A DNA stretch of 64,000 bases from a virus. The notes below the pieces were generated by a model. That model ran no database searches and was not told the DNA's origin. It saw only the letters and a list, made by a program, of their open reading frames with translations. Position 1 is the stretch's first letter. Each line of letters begins with the position of its first letter. A program made the translations under genes and the position numbers. Positions 8,739 to 17,255 of this stretch are shown here, in pieces. The stretch lies in IMG/VR virus record IMGVR_UViG_3300017917_000529, positions 1 through 64,000 of that record; one strand, given 5' to 3'.

Positions 8739-9385
8739 TAATTATCTCCTATTTTAATTGGTTGTCTTTCTATTCCGCTTTGCTCTCTTAATCTGTGTGA
8801 CCAATATTCTAAAATTAATTTTTGATCTTTGCTCCAAGGTCTATGATCAGCATATCTAAAATGAGCAAACAGCATATCAACTCTATCTTTATCAGACAAC
8901 TTTTTATTTTCTCTCCAATGAATCTGTTGAGTTCCAGAGAAAACTAATCCATCATTATTTTCTAAATTAAAGGATTGACCTTCTACTATAACTGCCCAAG
9001 GAGTAGTTGCGTTTAGTTGTATATCTAGTGTAATTCTTTGACCATCTTTTTCATGAGTATCAAAATGTGGAAAAAGTTTTGGTTCATACCCATATTCACG
9101 AGAGTATCTTGCAAAAGATAATTCAGTTAAAAACATTTGCTCGTTTAAAACATTACTCATCCAAAGATTTAAATATTTTTCTAAATCTTGATTGTGAAAT
9201 GTCCAAGCCCTATGCCCAACAAAATCTTGTGTTAAAAAATTATCTTTTATTTTATCAACTTCGTGATATATAAGTTCATTTTGTTCTTTTGTTATAATAT
9301 TTTTATAAATAAAAACTTCAAAATCTCTATTTGGAACAATACCATTTTCTAGTTCTTCGTTATATATTGCTGGATCAAAACCCAT
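8738..9385 (-). CDS. 2OG-Fe(II) oxygenase, array member 3
   Basis: A 215-residue member. The ligands are LFPHFDTHEKDG (HxD, about residue 106) and TQQIHWREN (distal HxR, about 155). WAVIVEG lies between them. It is closest to member 2 upstream: both have the PHFDxHxKDGQ core and a C-terminal tail ending in an EQSGI/QESGI and PIK motif. That common tail may be a docking element for a shared partner. Confidence 0.83.
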   Translation of the reverse strand: MGFDPAIYNEELENGIVPNRDFEVFIYKNIITKEQNELIYHEVDKIKDNFLTQDFVGHRAWTFHNQDLEKYLNLWMSNVLNEQMFLTELSFARYSREYGYEPKLFPHFDTHEKDGQRITLDIQLNATTPWAVIVEGQSFNLENNDGLVFSGTQQIHWRENKKLSDKDRVDMLFAHFRYADHRPWSKDQKLILEYWSHRLREQSGIERQPIKIGDN

Positions 9386-9386
9386 T

Positions 9387-10100
9387 TTATTTATCCTCTC
9401 TAAACACTTTATCTACAAGTTCTTCCCAATCTTTTTTTCCGCCCCACTCATCTGACTTGTTTACTGATAGTTTAATTGGATCTAGAGCAATTCCAGATTC
9501 TTGTTGATACTTTACTTCCCAATAACGCATTGCTTCATCTTGATCTAAACTTAGTGGTTTGTTATTTACATATTTAAAATGTGCAAATATGGCAGCACAA
9601 TAATCATTCTTCTTAAAATTATATTTCTCTCTCCAGTGTACTTGTTGGGTTCCAGAAAAAACTACACCCTCGTTTTTTTTAGTTTTATATTTTTTGTTTT
9701 CGACAACTAAATTCCAATCTATATTAGAATCTATTTCAACTGACATTGTTACTGTTTGTCCATCTTTAGCATGATTATCAAAATGTGGATATAGTTTTGG
9801 TTCATATCCAAATTCTGGAGCATAAATACACAACTCTATATCAACTAATCTTACTTTTTCTTTAACTCCTTCACTAACAACTTCCTCAAGTCTTTTAGTA
9901 ATTTCTGGATAGTTAACTACCCACTTTCTTTGACCAGCATAGCCAACAGTTATATAATAATCTTGAAATCTTTTATAATGATGTTTTAATGTATTTATAT
10001 GGTCTTCTGATAAAACATCTTTAATATAAAATACTTCAAAGTCTTTATTATCCACATAAATATTTTCTAATCTTTCATTGTATTCTAGTTTTTTATACAT
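9387..10100 (-). CDS. 2OG-Fe(II) oxygenase, array member 2
   Basis: A 237-residue member. The ligands are LYPHFDNHAKDG (about residue 105) and TQQVHWREK (about 155). Its C-terminus continues past the QESGIALDPIKL motif into a charged tail. The start has no clear Shine-Dalgarno sequence and lies 14 bases after the stop of member 1, so it may depend on coupled translation. Confidence 0.82.
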   Translation of the reverse strand: MYKKLEYNERLENIYVDNKDFEVFYIKDVLSEDHINTLKHHYKRFQDYYITVGYAGQRKWVVNYPEITKRLEEVVSEGVKEKVRLVDIELCIYAPEFGYEPKLYPHFDNHAKDGQTVTMSVEIDSNIDWNLVVENKKYKTKKNEGVVFSGTQQVHWREKYNFKKNDYCAAIFAHFKYVNNKPLSLDQDEAMRYWEVKYQQESGIALDPIKLSVNKSDEWGGKKDWEELVDKVFREDK

Positions 10101-10114
10101 TGTTTTAACTCAGT

Positions 10115-10654
10115 CTACTCTCTATCAATTGGTGCTCTAAAAAAGAAAAATAGCATATCTACAAACTCATCTTCTTCAAATCTTTTTTCTGGTCTTCCAT
10201 GAAATTGTTTAAACGGTCTAAGCAAAACTCCTTGATTATTAACTAATTCATAATTAGTTCCATCTATAGTAATTGGCCAAACAGTATTTGCTTTTAATTG
10301 ATAATCAATTAAAGTTGTATCAAGTTTTGAATCATAGTGACCATTTAGCCTAGGTGCTCCAACGCTTGGAGAATAATGTGCATAAACAGTACTGATATAC
10401 TCACAATCTCCATATTTTTCTTTTACTAATCTCTTTAGTTTTTCAACAATATATTCTGGTGTTGGAAGTATTTCTGCCATCAACCTTCCATTATCTATAT
10501 CTACCATAACAACATCATCTTGATTTATTAGTGATCCATTTTCATCTTGTAGTATTGGAACATGTGGTCTATTATTTATTTCATCATCAACCATCTTAAA
10601 AAGATCTGCACACTCTTCTTTTGTAAACAAATCATTAAATAGTATATTTTCCAT
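10115..10654 (-). CDS. 2OG-Fe(II) oxygenase, array member 1
   Basis: The first gene of the array, 179 residues from the chosen start. The ligands are LNGHYDSK (HxD, about residue 102) and KQFHGRPEKR (distal HxR, about 150). Gly replaces the Trp seen between His and Arg in the other members. I reject the longer start at 10672 because the -10 box TATAAT lies inside that extension, exactly six bases before the ATG at 10654. That spacing predicts a leaderless mRNA. Confidence 0.78.
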   Translation of the reverse strand: MENILFNDLFTKEECADLFKMVDDEINNRPHVPILQDENGSLINQDDVVMVDIDNGRLMAEILPTPEYIVEKLKRLVKEKYGDCEYISTVYAHYSPSVGAPRLNGHYDSKLDTTLIDYQLKANTVWPITIDGTNYELVNNQGVLLRPFKQFHGRPEKRFEEDEFVDMLFFFFRAPIDRE

Positions 10655-10666
10655 ATTACTATTATA
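10655..10666 (-). promoter_or_regulatory. Leaderless promoter for the oxygenase array
   Basis: TATAAT (10666-10661) is followed by six bases and then the ATG at 10654, so the expected transcription start is the A of ATG. The usual upstream TG is absent (AGG instead). No Shine-Dalgarno sequence is present, in keeping with leaderless initiation. Confidence 0.55.
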
Positions 10667-10946
10667 CCTCATCCATTAATTGTTGTAGCATATCCATTTC
10701 AATAATTGCTAATCTTGTTTTAGTATTACCTTCTCCCAAAATTACCACTATTGCTGGATCAGCATTTTTTTTAATTGCATCAGTTACAGCCTTTGCCCAA
10801 ACCTCTTTATTTAAAGTAAAAGACTTTTTTGATTCTTTAAAATCAATAACAAAGTTGTTCCAGGACGCATCTCCCTTAACCGTATTTCTTCCAGAATTTT
10901 TGTGCTGCTTGGCACCGATTCTTTTACTCTCGTTCTTCTCGCTCAT
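10662..10946 (-). CDS. PD-(D/E)XK nuclease-like small protein (putative junction resolvase)
   Basis: A 94-residue protein with the compact order of a small PD-(D/E)XK nuclease. It has a basic N-terminus with SGRNT, then KGDASW (first acidic residue), then VIDFKES (D-x-K). A helix follows, and a hydrophobic strand PAIVVILGE with a later polar helix. Phage and archaeal junction resolvases and VRR-like nucleases share this plan. It lies immediately after the zinc-ribbon protein and RecA in one operon. Confidence 0.65.
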   Translation of the reverse strand: MSEKNESKRIGAKQHKNSGRNTVKGDASWNNFVIDFKESKKSFTLNKEVWAKAVTDAIKKNADPAIVVILGEGNTKTRLAIIEMDMLQQLMDEV

Positions 10947-11106
10947 AATCTTTCTTTGACTTGTGAACCAATCTTACTTTACTAAGATGTTTGTTTTTAC
11001 ACATCCAAGTTAAATCTTTAGTCTCAGTGTAAGACCTTAAGGTATTTACTATATCCTTACATGTATGACAAATAAACTTGCCGTTATATGTTACATAATT
11101 AGGCAC
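10924..11106 (-). CDS. Small zinc-ribbon protein
   Basis: A 60-residue protein with CHTC and a later MCKNKH, which would make a CxxC...CxxxH zinc site. The C-terminus is highly charged (KSKKDYEREERE). The GTG start overlaps the RecA stop, and the 3' end overlaps the nuclease gene by 23 bases. It is probably an accessory DNA- or RNA-binding factor in the recombination operon. Confidence 0.65.
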   Translation of the reverse strand: MPNYVTYNGKFICHTCKDIVNTLRSYTETKDLTWMCKNKHLSKVRLVHKSKKDYEREERE

Positions 11107-12106
11107 TTAATTTATTCTTAATCATCTCTTGTAGACCAAGATCCTCTCTTACTGCTTCTATAAACGCTTCCCTACCTTGAATTTTTGTACCATCTTCTAA
11201 TTGATACCAGGCACCAGTTCTATTTACTAAGCCAGATGCTTCTGCTGTATCTACTAAATCTCCTATTTCATCTATGCCAATTTTATCTCCTCTGAAATAA
11301 AAATCATATTCTCCAGATTGAAATGCTGGAGATGTTTTAGAAAATTGTAACTCCCACCTAACTTTTCTACCAACCTTTTCTTCAATAAGTTTGTCACCAA
11401 TTTTTATTTTACCCTTTAATGCCTGGTTGTCCGATTCAGAAGAAAACAACTTTATTACACATGAAGAATAAAATTTGGTTGCTTGTCCCCCAGAGGGTTG
11501 TTGACTAGTATACATAGCATTAATATTATTTCTAGATTGAGAAATAAGAACTAGTAATGTTGGTTTAACTTTATTGTTTGCATAGTTTAACATCTTCCAT
11601 GCATTACTAAAATCTCTAGATTCTGCACCAATTTGTTTTGTATTTTCTAAAGCCTTCATCTCATCACTGTCTTTTTCAAAATATATTGCTGGTAATAATG
11701 ATGTAATAGAATCAACAACAATCAAATCTACTCCAGCATTCATTAATCCAACTCCAACATCAACCATATCGCTAATTGTTCTTGCTTGAGAATATATTAA
11801 TTTTTCTGGATCAACTCCTAAAGACTTAGCCCATTCTTCTGAATATGACATTTCTGCATCAATCCAAGCACACAACTTTCCTTCTTTTTGTGCCAAGGCA
11901 ATCATTTGTAAACACATAGATGATTTTGCAGAAGACTTGCTACCCCAAATTAAAACTTGTCTTCCATATGGTAAACCTCCACCAAGTGCTTTGTTTAAAC
12001 CAAAACTAGGTGTAGGTTGAAATTCAAAATTAACACCTACTCCAGTTCCCAATCTCTTCCTTAATTTTGGATCAAGTTGAGACAACACTTCTTCTACGCT
12101 AAGCAT
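11099..12106 (-). CDS. recA: RecA/UvsX-like recombinase
   Basis: A 335-residue strand-exchange ATPase. The Walker A is GSKSSAKSS, in which Ala replaces the invariant Gly before the Lys. T4 UvsX also lacks that Gly. The Walker B is DLIVVDSITSLLP. A QIGAESRDFS stretch and an SQSRNN loop match the RecA core. It would drive recombination-dependent replication and repair. A GGAGG site six bases from the ATG gives a firm start. It overlaps dnaE upstream by 8 bases. Confidence 0.9.
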   Translation of the reverse strand: MLSVEEVLSQLDPKLRKRLGTGVGVNFEFQPTPSFGLNKALGGGLPYGRQVLIWGSKSSAKSSMCLQMIALAQKEGKLCAWIDAEMSYSEEWAKSLGVDPEKLIYSQARTISDMVDVGVGLMNAGVDLIVVDSITSLLPAIYFEKDSDEMKALENTKQIGAESRDFSNAWKMLNYANNKVKPTLLVLISQSRNNINAMYTSQQPSGGQATKFYSSCVIKLFSSESDNQALKGKIKIGDKLIEEKVGRKVRWELQFSKTSPAFQSGEYDFYFRGDKIGIDEIGDLVDTAEASGLVNRTGAWYQLEDGTKIQGREAFIEAVREDLGLQEMIKNKLSA

Positions 12107-15100
12107 TTATATCCTCCAATATTGTTGTGCCATCTTTCATTTTACTAAGTTCAAACTTATAAGCATGACCCTCTTCAATTTTCATATATGCTTTTGGAAA
12201 TGCTTTTGGAAAAACGGTAACTGAGTGTAAATTTCTTGATGTATCTGCTAATGTTAATGATGCCATTTTCTTTCCTGCTTTTGTTATTCTAGGCTTAAAT
12301 GATACCACAAAGTGTTCTTCGCTTGTGAATGGAAGTTGTTTGTAATTTAAAAATCTAATTATTGCAGAGTTTGAAGTTTTTAAATCTTCTATTTTTACAC
12401 TTGAAACTATTCTGTTATCATTAACTAAAACTAAGTATGTGTGACCACTCTCTAACGTTGTTTGTTCTTCATCAAATATTCCTATAGCACCAGTTTTGTC
12501 TAATAATTCAACTCTAGACCACCCCTTAGATCTTTTTATTCCTTTTACCATACCCATCAAAATATAAGAACCCTTTTCATCATAATCCTCTACTTCAGTA
12601 ATAAATGCTAAATAATGTGGTGGAAGAGGAATATTAAACTCTGGCAAATTTAAATATTCATATAAATTATTTTTTATTTCTTGGTCATTTCTGGGATTAT
12701 CTGTGAAAGTTGCTGCACCAATTGCTCTTAATGATTGAAGTGCACGACTATTTACACCATTACCTTTAGTAAAGGTAAATTCTTCTAATTCTTTATAAGA
12801 ATTGAATGGTCTTGCATCTATATATCTTTGTGCTATCTTATCAGAAATATATTTAATAGAACTTAATCCAAACCTAATTCCCTTTCCTTCAATTTTAAAA
12901 TCTATATCAGAATCATTGACGTGAGGCAACCTCATTGGTATGCCCATTCTTTTTGCTTCAATTAAATATTCTGTTCTAGCATCTTTATCTTTTTCATTTT
13001 TTAATAATGCAAACATAAACTCCAGTGGATAATAATACTTTAGCCACGCTGTCCAATACGAGACAGTAGAGTAGGCAACGGCATGTGATTTGTTAAACGA
13101 ATATCCAGCATGTGCTTCAAAGTCTTTCCAAAGATCCAAAGCATCATTAGGAGCAATGTAAGCAGAAGCATTTTTAATAAATTTTTCTTGAAACGCATCA
13201 AATTCCTTAGCATCTTTCTTTTTACCAATAATCTTACGAACTTTATCTGCTTCAGACATTGTCATGCCGCCAAGTTCAACGCAAGCCTGCATAACCTGTT
13301 CTTGATACAAAATACATCCGTATGTTTCCATTGTAAAGGATTTTAATATTTGGTGTAAATATCCAGTGTTTTGTTTTCCATGCTTTCTTTCAACATAGTC
13401 TTTTCCGATAGTATTCATTGCTCCTGGACGAACTAATGCATTTGATGCTGCTAACTCTGATAAATTACTAACTCCCATCTTTACTAGTAGATTTGTATAA
13501 GGAGTTGCTTCACATTGAAACACCCCTTTTGTGTATCCACTAGAAAGCATATCGTAAATATTTTTATCTTCCATATCTATATTTAATAAATTAATATCTA
13601 CATAATGATTTTCTTTAATAGCCTTTATTGTATCTTGAATAACACTAAGAGTTTTTAATCCTAATGCATCTATCTTGATAAGACCAATTTTTTCAGCCTC
13701 TTCCATGTCCACACCCACAACAGGTATGCGAACATCGGAACCAGGAGAAGAACGTGTCTCCAACGGTGCGTACCTAAAAATAGGATCTTTACTAGTGACA
13801 ATACCAGCAGCATGTATGCCAGTACCTCTAATACGACCACGTAATTGCTCTCCATATATCTCCACTTCTGGATATTTTTCTCTGAACCATTCAGTTGTTT
13901 TTGATCTACAAAATTCGTCCCAAGTATCAACTAATTTCAATACCTTGTTTACATCTGGCAATGGAATATTTAATACTCTTGAAACATCTCTAACAACACC
14001 TTTTTCTTTAAATTGCAAAAATGTAGCAATTGATGCTACATGTCTATATTGTCTAACCAAGTAATCTTTTACTTCATCACGACGTGAATCTTGAATGTCT
14101 GTATCTATATCTGGAAAATCATTTCTTTCTGGATTTATAAATCTAAAAAATAACAAATTATGTTTAATAGGATCAATATCAGTTATTCCTAATACATAAC
14201 ACAATAAAGATCCTGCAGAGGATCCACGACCTGGACCAACTAAAATATTTTGTTTTTTAGCCCAAGATATCATGTTTTGTACTACCAAAAAATATGGACC
14301 AAATTTTTTATCTTTGATGACAGATAACTCTTCTTTTAACCTATCAACATATTCCTTATTATTTTCAAAACCTTTTTCCTTTAATCCCTCAAAAGCAATT
14401 AATTCAAGTTCTTTATCTGGATTTCTATATTGTACAGGAAGTAAGTTAAGGTTTTCTTTAATATCATAATCTTGTACTTTGTTTGCTATTTCTATTGTAT
14501 TTAAGTATATATCTTCTCTATCTATACCCTGCATTTGCATTGCAGATTTTATTTCTTCATAACTCAATAAATGTATTTTAAATTTATTAAATGTTATCTG
14601 TCTATCTTTACCGTATAAATAATCAAGTCTATCCATCATGTCTTTATGTTTTTTAGATTTTTCGTACGTATGATCTTTTTCTACCTTAGCGTGTGTATTC
14701 AGTAATAGTTTAAATTCTTGTATTTCTCTTTGTTCTTTATCACTATGATGACAATCTGGTGTCACTATCGCTTTAACATCATACTCATCAGCCAAAGAAA
14801 GCAATTGTTTATTTATTTTTGCTTCATTATGTGGCATCACTTCAATATAATAATCATCTTTGAATACTCTTTTAAACCAGTCAATATACTTTTTAGCAAC
14901 AGCATATTCTTCATTTTCTAATGCTTTGACTAGTACGCTGCTTGGACATGCAGATGTAACAATAATTCCTTCAGAATATTTTTCTAATATTTCAAAATCA
15001 AATCTTGGTTTTTTAAAATATCCTTCAGTCCAAGCAATCTCATTTATTTTATTTAAATTTTCCAAACCAATTTTGTTTTTAGCCAAGAGGACTATATGAT

Positions 15101-15371
15101 TGTAGACTAGATCTAAATCTCCAGAGCGTTCTTTTTTATCTCTGGTATCAAATCTGTCCTGACACATATAGCCCTCTATGCCAAGAATAGGTTTAACGCC
15201 CTTTGCTTTTGCACCTCGATACAGTTCTCTATGCCCAGATAAGGTCCCGTGATCTGTGATTGCCAATGCTGGCATACCCAAATCAACTGCACGGTCTATA
15301 TATTCTTCTGGAGTAGCAACACCATCAAATAATGAATAGTGTGTGTGGACGTGTAAACCTACATAACTCAT
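12099..15371 (-). CDS. dnaE: DNA polymerase III alpha subunit (C family)
   Basis: A full-length 1090-residue replicative polymerase. The PHP domain opens with GLHVHTHYSLFDG and TDHGTLSG. The palm catalytic aspartates are in FPDIDTDIQDSRR (about residue 422), with the third in LIKIDALGLKTL (about 569). Further typical segments include GCILYQEQVM and FNKSHAVAYS. A C-terminal OB-fold follows from about residue 930. The usual DnaE is slightly longer. I see no intein. The phage therefore brings its own bacterial-type polymerase, and probably borrows clamp and loader from the host, since neither is visible here. Confidence 0.96.
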   Translation of the reverse strand: MSYVGLHVHTHYSLFDGVATPEEYIDRAVDLGMPALAITDHGTLSGHRELYRGAKAKGVKPILGIEGYMCQDRFDTRDKKERSGDLDLVYNHIVLLAKNKIGLENLNKINEIAWTEGYFKKPRFDFEILEKYSEGIIVTSACPSSVLVKALENEEYAVAKKYIDWFKRVFKDDYYIEVMPHNEAKINKQLLSLADEYDVKAIVTPDCHHSDKEQREIQEFKLLLNTHAKVEKDHTYEKSKKHKDMMDRLDYLYGKDRQITFNKFKIHLLSYEEIKSAMQMQGIDREDIYLNTIEIANKVQDYDIKENLNLLPVQYRNPDKELELIAFEGLKEKGFENNKEYVDRLKEELSVIKDKKFGPYFLVVQNMISWAKKQNILVGPGRGSSAGSLLCYVLGITDIDPIKHNLLFFRFINPERNDFPDIDTDIQDSRRDEVKDYLVRQYRHVASIATFLQFKEKGVVRDVSRVLNIPLPDVNKVLKLVDTWDEFCRSKTTEWFREKYPEVEIYGEQLRGRIRGTGIHAAGIVTSKDPIFRYAPLETRSSPGSDVRIPVVGVDMEEAEKIGLIKIDALGLKTLSVIQDTIKAIKENHYVDINLLNIDMEDKNIYDMLSSGYTKGVFQCEATPYTNLLVKMGVSNLSELAASNALVRPGAMNTIGKDYVERKHGKQNTGYLHQILKSFTMETYGCILYQEQVMQACVELGGMTMSEADKVRKIIGKKKDAKEFDAFQEKFIKNASAYIAPNDALDLWKDFEAHAGYSFNKSHAVAYSTVSYWTAWLKYYYPLEFMFALLKNEKDKDARTEYLIEAKRMGIPMRLPHVNDSDIDFKIEGKGIRFGLSSIKYISDKIAQRYIDARPFNSYKELEEFTFTKGNGVNSRALQSLRAIGAATFTDNPRNDQEIKNNLYEYLNLPEFNIPLPPHYLAFITEVEDYDEKGSYILMGMVKGIKRSKGWSRVELLDKTGAIGIFDEEQTTLESGHTYLVLVNDNRIVSSVKIEDLKTSNSAIIRFLNYKQLPFTSEEHFVVSFKPRITKAGKKMASLTLADTSRNLHSVTVFPKAFPKAYMKIEEGHAYKFELSKMKDGTTILEDINA

Positions 15372-15374
15372 CTA

Positions 15375-16031
15375 TTACCAGTCAGTGTTTGTTGACGAAG
15401 TAACAGAAGGAGAATCAAAACCCAGATAGAAAGCCTCTTGTTCTGCGTAAGGAACTTTTTTAAGAGCCTTTTCTAATTGATAAGGTTCAATGCCTTCCCA
15501 ATTAAAAGGTTCTTTATCTGGTGTAGATGGAATTAATGTGTAACTAGTTTCTGTTCCTTGACCGTTACGCTTTAATTTCCATGTAAGATTTGATATGCTT
15601 CCAGTTTCTAAAGCATATTCACGAATTGTATTAAATGAAGATTGTTTGCTTAATCCCATTGACCAAATTGCAACATATGGTGCTTCAATTCCATCATCAA
15701 CAATAACATTGCAATAGAAACGAAGACGACCTCTCCAGCCAGCCTTTGGATCTTTGCGATGCATTTCTTCAGCCCAATCACGACCTTCTGATTCCATTGT
15801 ATCTAAAGCACGACGCTTATAGTCTTTTGGATTAACGTGTTCTTTAACAACTAGTGCTAGTCCACGTTTTTCATTATAGTTGGCAGATTCTTCATCTAAT
15901 TCTTCAATGAATCTGATTTTTGCTGATTGACCATCGGCAAGTTTTAACCATCTTACCTTTGGTGCATTGCTATCATTTTTTGGTTTATCGAGCAGGGCAT
16001 TGATATTTTTTAATCCCTTTACTACGCTCAT
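15375..16031 (-). CDS. Putative single-stranded DNA-binding protein
   Basis: A 218-residue protein just ahead of dnaE. It begins with a basic segment, then VRWLKLADGQSAKIRFIEEL, a beta-rich core, and ends SSTNTDW. Phage ssDNA-binding proteins of the gp32-like kind often start this way and end in a flexible polar or acidic tail that docks replisome partners. There is no decisive motif. The assignment rests on position between primase and polymerase. Strong AAAGGAG site. Confidence 0.5.
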   Translation of the reverse strand: MSVVKGLKNINALLDKPKNDSNAPKVRWLKLADGQSAKIRFIEELDEESANYNEKRGLALVVKEHVNPKDYKRRALDTMESEGRDWAEEMHRKDPKAGWRGRLRFYCNVIVDDGIEAPYVAIWSMGLSKQSSFNTIREYALETGSISNLTWKLKRNGQGTETSYTLIPSTPDKEPFNWEGIEPYQLEKALKKVPYAEQEAFYLGFDSPSVTSSTNTDW

Positions 16032-16054
16032 ATTTCTCCTTTGTTTGTACTTAC

Positions 16055-16999
16055 CTATTTTAGCATAGCATCTATGGAGTTGTCAAATCTATATTGTAAA
16101 CCTTTAATAGATTCATCATCCATATCACCTATGTCTTTATATTTGTTATTTAATTTTATTATTGTAGTGCGTGATGAAAGTTTTTCTAAAATACGATTTT
16201 TCATATTATCTCCTGCTTCATCATTGTCTGCAATTACAACAATGTCATTAAAATATTTCTTTAATAACTCTATTTGTGTACTTGATATTGTTGCACCAAG
16301 TGTTGCTACTGCTGAAAATCCAACTTGATCCAACCTTATAGCATCAAAAGAAGATTCTACCACATATACAGTGCTTGATGTTTTTACTCTATTTAAATTA
16401 AATAATGTTTTTGATTTTGATAAACCTGGAGTATTTTTAAACTCTTTTCCAACTATAGATCTACCAACAAAGCCTATCAATATATTTCCTGGAGAATGAA
16501 CTGGTATCGTCACCATATCTTGTTTTTCTGAATATCCAAGCATAAATTTTTCTATAGAATTAACAGATATCCTTCTATTAGAAAAATATTGTATTGCTCT
16601 CTCAGAATTTACTGCCTGTCTGTTTAAATTTTCTACAATATTGATATCAAATTCAATAAAATCTGGTTTAATAAACAACCTCTTATTTACCTGCTTTTCA
16701 ATATCTATATTAACTTCTGCATTTTTAATAAAACGAACAGATTCAAAATATGTTCTATCAGTTGTATGCATAACAAATTCTATTAGGTCAGCAATTTTAT
16801 TACAAGAAAAACAAAAGAAAAGTCCAGAAGTCATATTTATTTCCCCTGCTGGAGTTCTATTGTTATTGTGAAATGGGCAAAATACTATAAACTCTGAACC
16901 CATTTCTGAGTATATGTTTAAACCTGATCCCTCAACGACTCTTTTAATTTGTTCTTTGGTGTATATATTGGTACTGTTACGTTGATTCCCTCTATGCAT
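16055..16999 (-). CDS. dnaG: DnaG-type primase
   Basis: A 314-residue short primase. The N-terminal zinc-binding domain has CPFH and CFSC (about residues 41-66). The Toprim catalytic core has VVESSFDAIR (Glu, about 218), TLGATISS, and VIADNDEAGDN (DxD). It lacks the long C-terminal helicase-interaction domain of bacterial DnaG, as in many phage primases. Its first 27 codons overlap the gene upstream. The N-terminal helix YTKEQIKRVVE is needed for the fold, so the overlap seems real. Confidence 0.88.
   Translation of the reverse strand: MHRGNQRNSTNIYTKEQIKRVVEGSGLNIYSEMGSEFIVFCPFHNNNRTPAGEINMTSGLFFCFSCNKIADLIEFVMHTTDRTYFESVRFIKNAEVNIDIEKQVNKRLFIKPDFIEFDINIVENLNRQAVNSERAIQYFSNRRISVNSIEKFMLGYSEKQDMVTIPVHSPGNILIGFVGRSIVGKEFKNTPGLSKSKTLFNLNRVKTSSTVYVVESSFDAIRLDQVGFSAVATLGATISSTQIELLKKYFNDIVVIADNDEAGDNMKNRILEKLSSRTTIIKLNNKYKDIGDMDDESIKGLQYRFDNSIDAMLK
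16057..16065 (-). promoter_or_regulatory. Extended -10 promoter ahead of the SSB/dnaE/recA operon
   Basis: TGC-TAAAAT on the minus strand overlaps the primase stop region and is followed by a 25-base leader with AAAGGAG. It would let the ssDNA-binding protein be made independently of primase and helicase. Confidence 0.5.
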
Positions 17000-17244
17000 T
17001 CACTCTTTCTCTTTCCTACATATATTCCGTAAATTGTTAGTTTAAAACTAAAATTCTTATTTCTCAGGTTATAGTCTATCGTAAAATCTGGCTCCATGTC
17101 AAGTCTTGGAACATACCCAGATAGCCTCATTTCTGAGATTAGTAGCCTTGCATACTCAGCCCTGAGCCTTTCAAATGAGGAGTCATCGTGTATTGTTCCC
17201 TCAAGAGAAAAATGTTTGATAGGTTTGTGATGAAAGTTTTGCAC
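16918..17244 (-). CDS. Hypothetical protein overlapping primase
   Basis: A 108-residue protein of unknown function. The N-terminus is helical (FERLRAEYARLLISEMRLSG), followed by beta-strand-like segments (FTIDYNLRNKNFSFKLTIYGIYV). The start is GTG at 17244, five bases after a TATAAT that overlaps the helicase stop. Its last 82 bases overlap primase in another frame. No family recognised. Confidence 0.6.
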   Translation of the reverse strand: MQNFHHKPIKHFSLEGTIHDDSSFERLRAEYARLLISEMRLSGYVPRLDMEPDFTIDYNLRNKNFSFKLTIYGIYVGKRKSECIEGINVTVPIYTPKNKLKESLRDQV

Positions 17245-17249
17245 ATAAT

Positions 17250-17255
17250 ATTATA
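17250..17255 (-). promoter_or_regulatory. Possible leaderless -10 box
   Basis: TATAAT overlaps the helicase stop codon and lies five bases before a GTG start. The extended TG is missing. An ATG two bases upstream of the GTG is out of frame. Weak call. Confidence 0.35.

Noticed and set aside
13675-14064. Long plus-strand frame of 129 residues opposite dnaE
   Set aside because: The opposite strand encodes a conserved polymerase core with catalytic motifs. The plus frame lacks a ribosome-binding site.
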